Of a DNA stretch of 51,242 nucleotides, positions 9,113-17,855 are shown one piece after another (position 1 is the first letter of the stretch; the number at the start of each line of letters is the position of its first letter). The stretch spans positions 1 through 51,242 of the forward strand of contig JAGXFP010000048.1 of assembly GCA_024637225.1 (NCBI GenBank). The letters are read 5' to 3'. The stretch is from Desulfobacterales bacterium (GTDB lineage: Bacteria; Desulfobacterota; Desulfobulbia; Desulfobulbales; JAGXFP01). Position numbers and translations under genes: made by a program. The notes beneath the pieces were generated by a model, which saw only the letters and a list, made by a program, of their open reading frames with translations, did not search any database and was not told the DNA's origin.

Positions 9113-10192
9113 ATGAAAAAAGCAAGATGTCGTGCAGCGCTGATTGTGGTTGCCTCTGTTTTTCTTCTGCCCTTGACGGTCCATTCCGAGATCAAGGAAG
9201 GTTCCACGGAAGTGGGTATTTTTGGAGGGTACAACTGGTTTGAAGACCACCAGAATCTGAAAGACCACTCCGAGTTCGGTGGGCGGATCGGCTATAATTT
9301 CACCAGGAATTTAGGCTTAGAAGCAGTGGTGGAACGGATAAACAGCCGGGTTGACAACCGGTCTTTAACCGATGCCGACGAGGGAAGGTTCTTAAGCCCG
9401 GTTGATGATGTCGACCTGACTTTTTATCACCTCGATGCCGTCTATCACTTCATTCCCGACGGCAAATTCAACCCTTTTGCGGTGGTCGGTTTTGGCGCCG
9501 CCCACTACAGTCCGGAGATCTCGACCGGGGATATGGCTGCTTTAAATGTCGGAGTGGGAGCTAAATACTGGCTGGCGGAGCATATCGCCATCCGTGCCGA
9601 TTTCAGGGATTATATGGTTACCGAGTTTTTTCAAGAGACCTACCATAACATCGGCGCCACCGTGGGTATATCTTTTGCGTTCGGCGGCAAGAGTACGCCA
9701 GCCCCGGTTGCTGCCGTCAGACATGAACCGAAAACAACCCCGACAATAGTGGCGAAGAAGAAGGCAGTTATCCTCGCTTCAGAGCCGGAGGTCGATAAGA
9801 AGGTCCTTTTAGAGACGGCCGAACCGAAGATCATCATTCTTGCCTTTGAGGACGTGAATTTCGATTTCGATAAATCGACCCTCACCCCCGAGGCAAAAAT
9901 GATCATGAAAAGGAATATCCTGCTCCTGAAAGAAAACCCCAGGGCGGAGATCCGGGTTGCCGGGTACACCTCCGCCGCCGGCACGGAAGAATACAACCAG
10001 AAGCTGAGTGAACGAAGGGCCGAGGCAGTCAGATCCTATCTTGTCGACGAAGGGATTGTTGATGCGGACCGCCTTTCGACCATCGGCTACGGGGAGGATG
10101 ACCCGGCCTCCTATGAAGCGGCCCCCAAAAAGCTTTACTCGAATGCCGCCAAATCAAACATGCGCGTGCTCTTTGAAATAATCGTGCGGTAG
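9113..10192 (+). CDS. OmpA-family outer-membrane protein (barrel plus peptidoglycan-binding domain), copy 1
   Basis: 359-residue outer-membrane protein. A signal peptide (about residues 1-25, ending 'LTVHS') precedes an eight-stranded-type barrel (about 26-190; 'STEVGIFGGYNWFEDHQNL', aromatic-rich alternating strands). A Pro/Lys linker leads to a C-terminal OmpA domain (about 245-357) with 'FDFDKSTLTPEA' and the peptidoglycan-binding signature 'NQKLSERRAEAVRSYLVDEG'. OmpA domains anchor the outer membrane to peptidoglycan. It sits 191 bp after the Big_2/DUF3494 lipoprotein. Its 3' half is almost identical to that of the gene at 12462-13562, whereas the barrels differ clearly, so the two are paralogs with a homogenised C-terminal half. 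Confidence 0.92.
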   Translation: MKKARCRAALIVVASVFLLPLTVHSEIKEGSTEVGIFGGYNWFEDHQNLKDHSEFGGRIGYNFTRNLGLEAVVERINSRVDNRSLTDADEGRFLSPVDDVDLTFYHLDAVYHFIPDGKFNPFAVVGFGAAHYSPEISTGDMAALNVGVGAKYWLAEHIAIRADFRDYMVTEFFQETYHNIGATVGISFAFGGKSTPAPVAAVRHEPKTTPTIVAKKKAVILASEPEVDKKVLLETAEPKIIILAFEDVNFDFDKSTLTPEAKMIMKRNILLLKENPRAEIRVAGYTSAAGTEEYNQKLSERRAEAVRSYLVDEGIVDADRLSTIGYGEDDPASYEAAPKKLYSNAAKSNMRVLFEIIVR

Positions 10193-10307
10193 CGCCTCGG
10201 TTTAAGGGCCCGAAAGGCGGCGCCCATTTCAGGAGAGAAAAGGAGATACGGAGCAGAAGGTAGGCAAAACAGCATAGTGACGTTAATAAATTATCCAAGG
10301 GAAACTT

Positions 10308-12311
10308 ATGAAAAAATTAAAGAGACAGAATGTTTATCTTCTATTCGCCTTAATCCTGAGCGCTTTCATCGCCTTGCCGGGATGTGGCGGCGACGGCGGC
10401 GGCGGTGAGTGGGATAATCCAACCGGCCCATCGGCCGCTCCGGCCCCTACCGTGACCGCGGTAACCCCATTGGCGGGCGCCACCTCGGTGGCGATCAATA
10501 TAAAGTCAATAACTGCTGCCTTCAGTACGGCAATGGAACCCACCACGCTCACCACCGCCACCTTTACCCTGGTCTGCGGCACCACCGCGATTACTGGAGG
10601 AGGAGCAGTTACCTACCTGGCCGCGGGAAATGTGGCGACCCTGCCGCTTCCGGCCTCCGATCTGCCAAAAGCCGCCGAATGCACCGCCACCATAACCACC
10701 GGCGCCCAGAACGTCTCCGGCACCGCTCTGGCGAACAACTATGTATGGAACTTTAGCACTGCTTTGGCGATCGACACGGCCCGGCCGACCGTGACGCTTA
10801 CCGACCCCGAGACGACCACTCCCGGTCCGACTCCCGACGTGCCGGCCAACACGGAAATCACCGCAATCTTCGATGAGGATATGGCCCCGCTTACCATTAC
10901 CGAAGGGACAACCTTTTCGGTGACCGGTCCGGGCGTAACTCCGGTAGCAGCCATGGATCCCGCCGTTACCTATAATGTCGCTTCCAGGACCGCGACATTC
11001 AGGCCGGCCGAAGAGCTTACCCCCAGCACCACTTATACCGCCACGATCAAAGGAACCGGCATCGGCGCCGCTACGGATCTGGCAGACAATGCCCTGGCCG
11101 GAGACCCCGCCCAGCCGACGGTGGCGAATGACTACGTATGGACCTTTACCACCATCGACCCGGTCGCACCGCAACCTGTCTCGGTGGACCCACTCACGAT
11201 CAGCCCCGCTGCCGAAGCCATTGACGTTTGTCCTTCCACGACTGTCAAGGCTACCTTCGAGGTACCTTCCGGTTTACGGATGGACCCGGACACACTCAAC
11301 AGCGAAAACTTTACCGTGACCGGACCTGGACCTGGCTTCGTTCCCGTGGAGGCCGCAACCATAAACCTTGATGTCGACACCGGCACCACCGCAACCTTTA
11401 CGCCTCTCAACCCGCTCAGCGACGGCACGACCTACACCGCCACGATCAAAGGCGGCCTTACCGGGGTAAAGGACCTGGCCATTCCCACGGCCAATGAAAT
11501 GACCGATGACTTTACCTGGGATTTTACCGTCGGCCCCGCGACCGGAGTTTGTCAACCACAAGTTAACCCCGGAACACTCGCCTCGTTCGGGATTGCCTCG
11601 GCAGGCGGGCTGACCAACAGTGGTACGACCAAGATTAACGGAGACGTGGTACTGAATCCAAATTCCTTCTGCAATGACGAGCCGGTGGGCGAAGGCGATG
11701 ATTTCGGCCTTTGCGGCGGCACCCCTCCTCTCAACAATGACGGCGATATGGTGATCACCCAAACCTATCCAGATACCACCACGGCCGACGATGTCATGGT
11801 TGCCTTGAGAGCAAAATGGAATGAGATCTCACCGGCGCTGACCCCGGGAGCTACCGTTTTGGGCTGCGGCACCATAGGAACTACTGGTGGAGCGGGCGCT
11901 GGCATAGGCTGCGACGCCAATTCGACTCTGCCCCCCGGTGTCTATATATCCGCATCGAATTCCACGATTGTTGTAGATGGCGTACTCACTCTCGATGGGC
12001 AGGGCAATCCGGATGCTGTCTTCATCTTCCAGGCCCCCTCCGCTCTCACCACGGCGGTCAACAGCCAGATTGTCCTGACGGGCAGCGCCAGGGCGTCCAA
12101 TGTCTGGTGGTACGTGGGCAGCGATGCGACCATTAATGGCGGCAGCATTTTCAATGGCAACGTCCTCGCTTCCGCATCAATCTCGATGGGCAATCTCGCG
12201 ACATCCTGCGGACGATTGCTGTCCGGGGCTGAAGGGTCCGGCGCCTTCACTTTCCTCGCCAATACCGTCTCGGTGCCGGGGCATTCCTTTGCCCCCACCG
12301 GTTGCGAGTAA
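10308..12311 (+). CDS. Lipoprotein with three Big_5-type Ig-like domains and a C-terminal DUF3494 domain
   Basis: 667 residues. The N-terminus is a lipoprotein signal with lipobox 'ALPGC' (Cys about residue 26) followed by a Gly-rich spacer. Three SbsA/Big_5 Ig-like domains follow (about 46-150, 155-283, 286-408), each with the pattern 'AxFSTAMEPTTL...', 'TYTATIKG', 'YVWTF'. The C-terminal ~240 residues are DUF3494: 'LPPGVYISASNSTIVVDGVL', 'NPDAVFIFQAPSALTTAVNS', 'ASNVWWYVGSDATINGGSIF', 'GNVLASASI'. It is a functional analogue of the 6708-8921 protein with a different Ig family in the stalk. It is followed by an OmpA-family barrel, as in the first cassette. Probable role: surface-exposed adhesin or matrix protein; inference. 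Confidence 0.88.
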   Translation: MKKLKRQNVYLLFALILSAFIALPGCGGDGGGGEWDNPTGPSAAPAPTVTAVTPLAGATSVAINIKSITAAFSTAMEPTTLTTATFTLVCGTTAITGGGAVTYLAAGNVATLPLPASDLPKAAECTATITTGAQNVSGTALANNYVWNFSTALAIDTARPTVTLTDPETTTPGPTPDVPANTEITAIFDEDMAPLTITEGTTFSVTGPGVTPVAAMDPAVTYNVASRTATFRPAEELTPSTTYTATIKGTGIGAATDLADNALAGDPAQPTVANDYVWTFTTIDPVAPQPVSVDPLTISPAAEAIDVCPSTTVKATFEVPSGLRMDPDTLNSENFTVTGPGPGFVPVEAATINLDVDTGTTATFTPLNPLSDGTTYTATIKGGLTGVKDLAIPTANEMTDDFTWDFTVGPATGVCQPQVNPGTLASFGIASAGGLTNSGTTKINGDVVLNPNSFCNDEPVGEGDDFGLCGGTPPLNNDGDMVITQTYPDTTTADDVMVALRAKWNEISPALTPGATVLGCGTIGTTGGAGAGIGCDANSTLPPGVYISASNSTIVVDGVLTLDGQGNPDAVFIFQAPSALTTAVNSQIVLTGSARASNVWWYVGSDATINGGSIFNGNVLASASISMGNLATSCGRLLSGAEGSGAFTFLANTVSVPGHSFAPTGCE

Positions 12312-12461
12312 GGAGGCCTGCATTATCCGGGAGTGAAAACGACAAAAGGCGGACCGGTTATCTACAATAATTGAGCCGGTCTCCCTCTTGCCTCTCTACA
12401 ACAACCAAGAGGGCATAACGAAATGAACTCAAACTGTTCTGCCCACAAAAAGAGGTCTTCG

Positions 12462-13562
12462 ATGAAAAAGAGATATCCCATAGTCCCCGGCATGCGAAAA
12501 ACGGCGCTGCTGTTGTTTGTCGCAGCGTTGGTATTTCCCGTATCCGCCCACTCCGGGCTGAGAGAAGGAAGCGTTGAACTGAGCCCGTTCATCGGCTACG
12601 ACTTCTTCGAGAGCCGACAGAACCTTGAAGACAGCCCGGTATATGGCGGCCGTCTCGGCTATAACTTTACAAAACATTTCGGCATTGAAGGTGTTGGCGA
12701 ATTCACCAGAAGCAAGGTTGATGACAAATCGGCTGACCATACCAAGGAAGGACAGTTCACCAGCCCCATCAGCACAGTCAAGATCACCAGGTATCACCTA
12801 GACCTCCTTTACCACTTTACGCCCGAGAGGAAGTTCAACCCCTTCATTGCCGGCGGCTACGGCTTCACCCACTACAGTCCGGAGATTAATAACCGAGACA
12901 TGGCTATTATTAATCTTGGCGTCGGTGCTAAATACTGGCTGGGCGACGATGTCGCCCTGAGAGTCGACCTCAGGGATCATCTGCTTTATGATGAAAGCAT
13001 CCACGATTTTCAAGCCACCGTCGGTATAGTCTTTGCCTTTGGCGGCAAGACCACGCCGGCTCCGGTTTCCGCCGTCAGACATGAACCGAAACCGAAACCG
13101 ACCCCGCCGCCGCCACTGGTTGCGAAGAAAAAGGCAGTTATCCTCGCTTCCGAGCCGGAGGTCGAAAAGAAGGTCCTTTTAGAGGCGGCCGAACCAAAGA
13201 TCATCATTCTTGCCTTTGAGGACGTGAATTTTGATTTTGATAAATCGACCCTCACGCCCGAGGCAAAAATGATCATGAAAAGGAATATCCAGCTTCTGAA
13301 AGAAAACCCCAAGGCCGAGATCCGGGTTGCCGGGTACACCTCTGCCTCCGGCACGGAAGAATACAACCAGAAGTTGAGCGAAAGAAGGGCCGAGGCAGTC
13401 AGAACCTATCTCGTCGACGATGGGATTGTCGATGCGGACCGCCTTTCGACCATCGGCTATGGGGAGGATGACCCTGCCTCATATGAAGCGGCCCCCAAAA
13501 ATCTTTACTCGAATGCCGCCCAATCAAACATGCGCGTGCTCTTTGAAATAATCGTGCGGTAG
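12462..13562 (+). CDS. OmpA-family outer-membrane protein (barrel plus peptidoglycan-binding domain), copy 2
   Basis: 366 residues from ATG 12462, which has AGAGG at 12451-12455; an in-frame ATG at 12423 would add 13 residues ahead of a normal signal peptide and is not preferred. Signal peptide to about residue 32 ('FPVSAHS'), barrel to about residue 195, Pro-rich linker ('KPKPTPPPPLVAKKK'), and a C-terminal OmpA domain with 'FDFDKSTLTPEA' and 'NQKLSERRAEAVRTYLVDDG'. The C-terminal half is almost the same as that of the 9113-10192 gene at both protein and DNA level, including the stop and the GCGCCTC just after it. Together with the preceding DUF3494 lipoprotein it forms the second cassette. 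Confidence 0.92.
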   Translation: MKKRYPIVPGMRKTALLLFVAALVFPVSAHSGLREGSVELSPFIGYDFFESRQNLEDSPVYGGRLGYNFTKHFGIEGVGEFTRSKVDDKSADHTKEGQFTSPISTVKITRYHLDLLYHFTPERKFNPFIAGGYGFTHYSPEINNRDMAIINLGVGAKYWLGDDVALRVDLRDHLLYDESIHDFQATVGIVFAFGGKTTPAPVSAVRHEPKPKPTPPPPLVAKKKAVILASEPEVEKKVLLEAAEPKIIILAFEDVNFDFDKSTLTPEAKMIMKRNIQLLKENPKAEIRVAGYTSASGTEEYNQKLSERRAEAVRTYLVDDGIVDADRLSTIGYGEDDPASYEAAPKNLYSNAAQSNMRVLFEIIVR

Positions 13563-13788
13563 CGCCTCCCGGAGGCAATGAAAAGGGGAAAACCAGGAAA
13601 CCCGCAGCCAGCTCCTGGTTGCAGGCCTCTTGCATAAGAGCAGACCGGTTCCTTAGACGAAACCGGCAATCGGAATTTGCTGGACAGTCAATCAAATCAA
13701 GAGTTTATCGAGTAGCGCTTTTGCTCGGAGAACCCGGAGCGGGTAAGTACATCCCAAATAAAATCCCTCACAAGACATGGAGATCATC

Positions 13789-14436
13789 ATGAAAACCAGA
13801 AATCGCTCGTTAGTCTTTCTCACCATGCTTATAGTCGGCGCATCCGCCTTCCTGGGCGGTTGTGCCACTACCGGCATGGATCGCTCCGTCAAAACTTCCA
13901 ATTCAATACAGGAAGTGGACAATGAAATTGCAAAAATGGACGCCCAGCTCGACAAGACTGCTGCCTCACTTGATATGCTTTTAAGGCCGGGACAACCCGA
14001 GGTGGAAAAATTCTTCGGACACTATTCGGACAATCTCGTCAAACTTGAAAATGAAGGCAACCGGGTGCTCAAACGCATGGAGGAAATGAACTCCCAAAGC
14101 ATCGAGTATTTTGCCGAGTGGGAAAAACAGGGAAACGCTTATTCAAATCCACGGATCCGCGAACTGAGCGAAGAGCGCCGCTTAAAATTGGCGGAAACTT
14201 ATGCCAGGGTACCGGCGGCAAGCGCGGGAGTTGAAGTCACCTATCTTTCTTACCTGTCCGACCTGAAGGAAATCCAGACCTATCTGTCCAACGACTTGAC
14301 ACCGAAAGGGATCGAGACCTTAACTCCCGTCGTCGATAAAACCGACCAGGATCTAAAAGCCTTGAAGGAATCCATGCAACCGGTACTGGTCGCCCTGAAT
14401 GAGATAAAAGCGGAATTACAAGGCGAGACCAAATAA
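13789..14436 (+). CDS. DUF2959-like lipoprotein
   Basis: 215-residue predicted lipoprotein: signal sequence with lipobox 'LGGC' (Cys near residue 24), then an almost wholly alpha-helical body with heptad-like patterns ('NEIAKMDAQLDKTAASLDML', 'KLENEGNRVLKRMEEMN'). Overall layout and the 'SIEYFAEWEKQGNAYSNPRI' region resemble DUF2959 proteins, whose function is unknown. ATG 13789 is used because GGAG (13779-13782) lies 6 nt before it; an ATG at 13777 overlaps that ribosome site. It lies within the envelope island between the second OmpA protein and a BON-domain lipoprotein, and probably acts at the cell envelope. Confidence 0.65.
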   Translation: MKTRNRSLVFLTMLIVGASAFLGGCATTGMDRSVKTSNSIQEVDNEIAKMDAQLDKTAASLDMLLRPGQPEVEKFFGHYSDNLVKLENEGNRVLKRMEEMNSQSIEYFAEWEKQGNAYSNPRIRELSEERRLKLAETYARVPAASAGVEVTYLSYLSDLKEIQTYLSNDLTPKGIETLTPVVDKTDQDLKALKESMQPVLVALNEIKAELQGETK

Positions 14437-14506
14437 ACATGGAACGACAAACGCCTTTACCAAAATTGGGTGAAGGTAAATTACAACAATCCAAAAGGAG
14501 AGAATC

Positions 14507-14824
14507 GTGAAAAGACTACATCGCATTTTTAGCTTGCTGGTAATCATCGGCCTGGCAATCACCTTCATGGGGTGTGCCGCTAACTCAAAAAGACAAAGCA
14601 CCGGTCAATATGTCGATGACTCGGTCATCACCAGCAAGGTAAAAACGGCTATCTTCGAGAAGCCGGGACTGAAAACCATGCAGATCGAAGTCAAGACCTA
14701 CAATGGGGTAGTGCAGTTAAGCGGTTTTGTTGATACCCCGCAGGACGTTACCAGGGCAGGACGAGTCGCCGCCGGGGTTGATGGTGTAATATCGGTGGAA
14801 AATGACCTGATTGTAAAAAACTAG
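14507..14824 (+). CDS. BON-domain lipoprotein (OsmY-like)
   Basis: 105-residue small lipoprotein with a GTG start preceded by AAGGAG (14495-14500). The signal peptide ends with lipobox 'FMGC' (Cys about 23). Residues about 37-104 form one BON domain ('DDSVITSKVKTAIF', 'GVVQLSGFVDTPQDVTRAGR', 'VDGVISVENDLIVK'). BON domains bind phospholipid or envelope surfaces and occur in osmotic-shock proteins such as OsmY, which have two. It lies 70 bp after the DUF2959-like gene and is likely co-transcribed with it. Confidence 0.88.
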   Translation: MKRLHRIFSLLVIIGLAITFMGCAANSKRQSTGQYVDDSVITSKVKTAIFEKPGLKTMQIEVKTYNGVVQLSGFVDTPQDVTRAGRVAAGVDGVISVENDLIVKN

Positions 14825-15113
14825 CGGACTCTCACTGAGACAAGATGGTCGACTCCGGCAGCACATTAGCCTCAGGCAGAGGTTTTAACAAGGTGCTGAA
14901 ACGTCGGTAAAACCTCACAGGAAACCCGTCGTTTTATGAGGGACATTATACTGTGGACAATCTATTGCAAAACGGGAATCGACACCATATAAAATCCAGG
15001 CGATCCCTTATTTCATCCCACTAAAAATCATGCCTCTCTCTTCGGCCAGCCTTGCAATATGTTGTGGTTCCGCCAAGAATCGCGGGCAAAATGGTCTGCC
15101 GCAATTATATTGC
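14825..15113. other. Intergenic region upstream of a sigma-54 promoter
   Basis: About 290 bp without a supportable gene. It contains an imperfect repeat pair (GTTTTAACAAGG ... GTAAAACCTCAC around 14882-14920) that may be the terminator region of the BON gene, but no convincing GC stem with a T-tract was found. Confidence 0.45.
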
Positions 15114-15130
15114 CTGGCACGTTAGTCGCT
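15114..15130 (+). promoter_or_regulatory. Sigma-54 promoter upstream of the DUF4398/OmpA genes
   Basis: CCTGGCACGTTAGTCGCT matches the sigma-54 consensus YTGGCACG-N4-TTGCW with a single mismatch (T to C at the second base of the -12 box). The GG (15116-15117) and GC (15128-15129) are separated by exactly 10 bp. Transcription would begin near 15141, giving a leader of about 115 nt before ATG 15258. Confidence 0.65.
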
Positions 15131-15257
15131 TAATACATCCTTGTTGAAGGAACCCGTTTAATAACGTGATAGCAAGCATTCCTGGCTGATTGCGACACAG
15201 CTTTACCTGTCTGGTCAAAGTTTGCAGTTTAAGTTTAAAAGACAAGGAGGATTATCC

Positions 15258-15644
15258 ATGAAAAGAAATAAGATTTCACGATATCTCTTAATCGGCCTGG
15301 CTGCGTTGGCCCTCGGCCTTGCCGGCGGCTGCGCCGGCAAGGATATGGTCAGTTCCCGTTTTCCGGCCCTGCAGGCCAACATCAGCGCCGCCAAGGCGGT
15401 AGAGGCTGAAATGTATGCCCCGGTGCCGCTCAAATCGGCGGAAACCAAGCTGGAAGCAGCCAGACTGGCGGTGCAGGCCAAGGATATGGCTACCGCCAAC
15501 AGGCTGGTCGACGAGGCCATGATGGATGCCGATTATGCCCGGGCCGCGGCCCCCACGGCCAAGGCAAAAAATGCGGCCATGGTCATTCGCCAGGCAATCC
15601 AGCAGGTGCGCGCCGAAATCGAGCTGCTACCGGCCGTTAATTAA
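15258..15644 (+). CDS. DUF4398 lipoprotein
   Basis: 128-residue small lipoprotein. ATG 15258 follows a strong AAGGAGG site (15244-15250). Signal peptide with lipobox 'LAGGC' (Cys about residue 24). The remainder is a helical DUF4398 domain ('AETKLEAARLAVQAKDMATA', 'LVDEAMMDADYARAAAPTAK'). DUF4398 proteins are commonly encoded next to an OmpA-domain protein that itself starts with a DUF4398 region, exactly as here (next gene 28 bp downstream). Probable periplasm-facing envelope partner; function unproven. Expression is probably from the sigma-54 promoter at 15114. Confidence 0.85.
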   Translation: MKRNKISRYLLIGLAALALGLAGGCAGKDMVSSRFPALQANISAAKAVEAEMYAPVPLKSAETKLEAARLAVQAKDMATANRLVDEAMMDADYARAAAPTAKAKNAAMVIRQAIQQVRAEIELLPAVN

Positions 15645-15672
15645 TCATCTATCCCTTTAAGGAGGAGTTGAG

Positions 15673-16827
15673 ATGCTTTACCGATATTTTTCCAATCATT
15701 TGGAAACTACTGCCCTGGCAATAGCCATCGGCGTCGCCCTAACCGGTTGCATCGGGGCGGTCGATCAGAGCGAACAGATCGCCAACCAGCGCCTGGATCT
15801 GGCCCGGGTGGCCTATGCCGAGGCCAAGGGTGATCCGCAGGTGGAAGCTTACTCGCTGAGAACCCTGCAGGGTGCCGAAAAGTCCTTGCAGGAGGCCGAG
15901 CAAGCGCGCGAGGCAGTCTATGCCGCTACGCCCACGAATTCTTACGGCGGCATTGATTCCAGCAAGAAAAAAGTTCTTTTTAATGACGTTTCCCGACTGG
16001 CATATATCTCGGAACGTAAATCGCGGACCGCGGTGGCTTTGGCCGAGGGCGTAGTGGTTCGCGACGAGATTGTCAAATTGGGCCGGGAAAGGGCCGAGGT
16101 CCAGCTGCTGAAAAGCCAGGTGGAGCAACAACTACTCCAGCAGGATTTGGCCGCCAAGGCCGTGGCCCTGGAATTTGCCAGGCAGCAACTGACAACGGCG
16201 ACCAACGAGACCGAACGGGCAAGGATTATCGCCGATATCCAGGCCCAGGAGGCAGCCTTGGCCAAGGCCGAGGCTTATGCCGAAGCCAGAGAGTCGGAGC
16301 GAGCCAGAGCCGAAGCGATGGAACAGGCCAGAGCGGCGGAACAAGCCAAGACCGAGGCCCAGGCGCAGACCCGTGAGGCCGAAAAGGCCAAGGCCGAACT
16401 GGCCCTGCTGCTGACGGAAATGTCGGAATTGCAAGGTCAATTGACCGACCGCGGGATCGTCCTGACCATCGGGGACGTCCTCTTTGCCACCGGCGAGTCC
16501 GACCTGAATGCCAGCGCCCAGCGCAGCATGGGCAAACTGGCCGATTTCCTGCGGAAAAAACAGAACCGTAATCTCCTGGTGGAAGGTCATACCGACAATG
16601 TCGGCGACGATCTTTACAATCAGGGCCTTTCCGAGCAGCGCGCCGCGGCGGTTAAATTCGCCATGGTCAACAGGGGCATTGCCGGCAACCGGATTGTCAC
16701 CATCGGCTACGGCAAAAATTATCCGCTGGCCAACAACAATGACGCCATCGGCAAGCAGCAGAACCGCAGAGTTGAGGCGATCATTCTTAATGAAGGCGTC
16801 CTGCCGGAGAGCCAGTTCCGGAAATAG
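15673..16827 (+). CDS. Lipoprotein with DUF4398 region, coiled coil and OmpA peptidoglycan-binding domain
   Basis: 384 residues. Lipobox 'ALTGC' (Cys about 26). Residues about 30-120 are DUF4398-like ('LRTLQGAEKSLQEAEQAREA'). A long Ala/Glu/Lys-rich coiled coil spans about 125-255 ('AEQAKTEAQAQTREAEKAKA'). The C-terminal OmpA domain (about 258-375) has 'DVLFATGESDLNASAQRS', 'VEGHTDNVGDDLYNQGLSEQ' and 'GYGKNYPLANNNDAIGKQQN'. There is no barrel, so this is an outer-membrane-anchored peptidoglycan-binding lipoprotein. The gene has a GGAGGAG ribosome site and is in an apparent operon with the DUF4398 lipoprotein 28 bp upstream. Confidence 0.92.
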   Translation: MLYRYFSNHLETTALAIAIGVALTGCIGAVDQSEQIANQRLDLARVAYAEAKGDPQVEAYSLRTLQGAEKSLQEAEQAREAVYAATPTNSYGGIDSSKKKVLFNDVSRLAYISERKSRTAVALAEGVVVRDEIVKLGRERAEVQLLKSQVEQQLLQQDLAAKAVALEFARQQLTTATNETERARIIADIQAQEAALAKAEAYAEARESERARAEAMEQARAAEQAKTEAQAQTREAEKAKAELALLLTEMSELQGQLTDRGIVLTIGDVLFATGESDLNASAQRSMGKLADFLRKKQNRNLLVEGHTDNVGDDLYNQGLSEQRAAAVKFAMVNRGIAGNRIVTIGYGKNYPLANNNDAIGKQQNRRVEAIILNEGVLPESQFRK

Positions 16828-16906
16828 CAATCAGGAAATTCCTCCGAACCTTGAAACTCTTCGTAATAGTATGGGAACATAAGGAAACCCGATAAGGATT
16901 ACTCTT

Positions 16907-17287
16907 ATGTTCGATCTGCTGTTCAGGCCGGAGAAAAACGACTTTCTGTTGCTGCGGGGTTTGACCCATGTCCTGACCGGTTTGGGACTGCTCTGGTTGA
17001 TAGCCGTCTTGCTCTACACGGTTTTAATCGTCGCGAATCCCGATCGCCCCGGCATTTGGTTGCTTGCGGCCGGCTGGGGCGGGCCTTTTGTTGTAATTCT
17101 GCTCTCGCAGCTTATCCGATTGTTTATCATGAACTGGCTTGATATCAAGAGGATAAGGGAGGAGGGGCAAAATGAGTTTGCAAAAGGATTCCGCCTACAA
17201 CCTGCCGGAATGACGAACTTCGATGGTAGCGGATTCAGGGCCTGTTACACGTCGGAATTACGGACGCATGGGGCATGTGGCTTTTAG
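16907..17287 (+). CDS. Small two-helix membrane protein (DUF4282-like)
   Basis: 126 residues with two hydrophobic helices (about 21-45 and 52-76: 'LTGLGLLWLIAVLLYTVLI' and 'GGPFVVILLSQLIRLFI') separated by a short Pro-containing turn. The layout recalls DUF4282 inner-membrane proteins, but similarity is weak and the last ~28 residues look unlike a folded domain. An AAGGA ribosome site (16894-16898) is 8 nt before the ATG. It lies 79 bp after the OmpA lipoprotein on the same strand. Confidence 0.5.
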   Translation: MFDLLFRPEKNDFLLLRGLTHVLTGLGLLWLIAVLLYTVLIVANPDRPGIWLLAAGWGGPFVVILLSQLIRLFIMNWLDIKRIREEGQNEFAKGFRLQPAGMTNFDGSGFRACYTSELRTHGACGF

Positions 17288-17362
17288 CCTGACGTATACT
17301 GAGAAAGAAGCGGGGATGTTTTGACTGCGGCGTTACTGAAACACGGATTAACGGGAGGCGTT

Positions 17363-17731
17363 ATGATAGATGTGAAGCCGGTTCCTGATACAAATATCGT
17401 CGAAATACGGTTTTCCGGTTCCGTCACGGCCGAAGAGTTCAATCATGCCCTGGAGGTATTCGAGACCGCGATCCGGGAGCATGGCAAAATCAAGGTGCTT
17501 GAGGTCATCGGCCAGTTGGATATGCCGCCGATCCCCTGGTCTAAATTCTGGGACGACGTCAAGTTCAGCATCGAACATATGAGCGCCTTCACTCATGCCG
17601 CGGTGGTAGCCGACCAGGACTGGATTCGGGCCTGGGTTCGGGCCTTCAATCCTCTCTTCAAAGCGGAATTCAAGGCTTTCAAACAGGCCGAACTTGAAGA
17701 GGCCCGCCAATGGCTGAGGGCCGGAATGTAA
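17363..17731 (+). CDS. SpoIIAA-like (STAS-fold) protein
   Basis: 122 residues from ATG 17363, which has GGGAGG (17353-17358) just upstream; the frame also opens at 17321 but that start lacks a ribosome site. The sequence matches the SpoIIAA-like family: 'NIVEIRFSGSVTAEEFNHAL', 'KVLEVIGQLDMPP', 'HAAVVADQDWIRAWVRAFNP', 'EEARQWL'. Members are small cytoplasmic alpha/beta proteins with a STAS-like fold that may bind lipids; no enzymatic role is established. It is the last plus-strand gene of the envelope island, convergent with msrA. Confidence 0.82.
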   Translation: MIDVKPVPDTNIVEIRFSGSVTAEEFNHALEVFETAIREHGKIKVLEVIGQLDMPPIPWSKFWDDVKFSIEHMSAFTHAAVVADQDWIRAWVRAFNPLFKAEFKAFKQAELEEARQWLRAGM

Positions 17732-17855
17732 AGAAGTCTCCGGTCGGGCTTTATCTAATAATTTCCGCTTGTTAAGCAGCCCGGCAAAAGATCAGGTTGA
17801 ACATCTGGGGGCATTCCCTTTCCTGGGAATACGGGCAGTGTCCCAACCTGATATC

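Noticed and set aside
12372..12392. GG-10-GC spacing upstream of the second OmpA gene as a sigma-54 promoter
   Set aside because: Only the invariant dinucleotides match; the rest of the -24 box does not.
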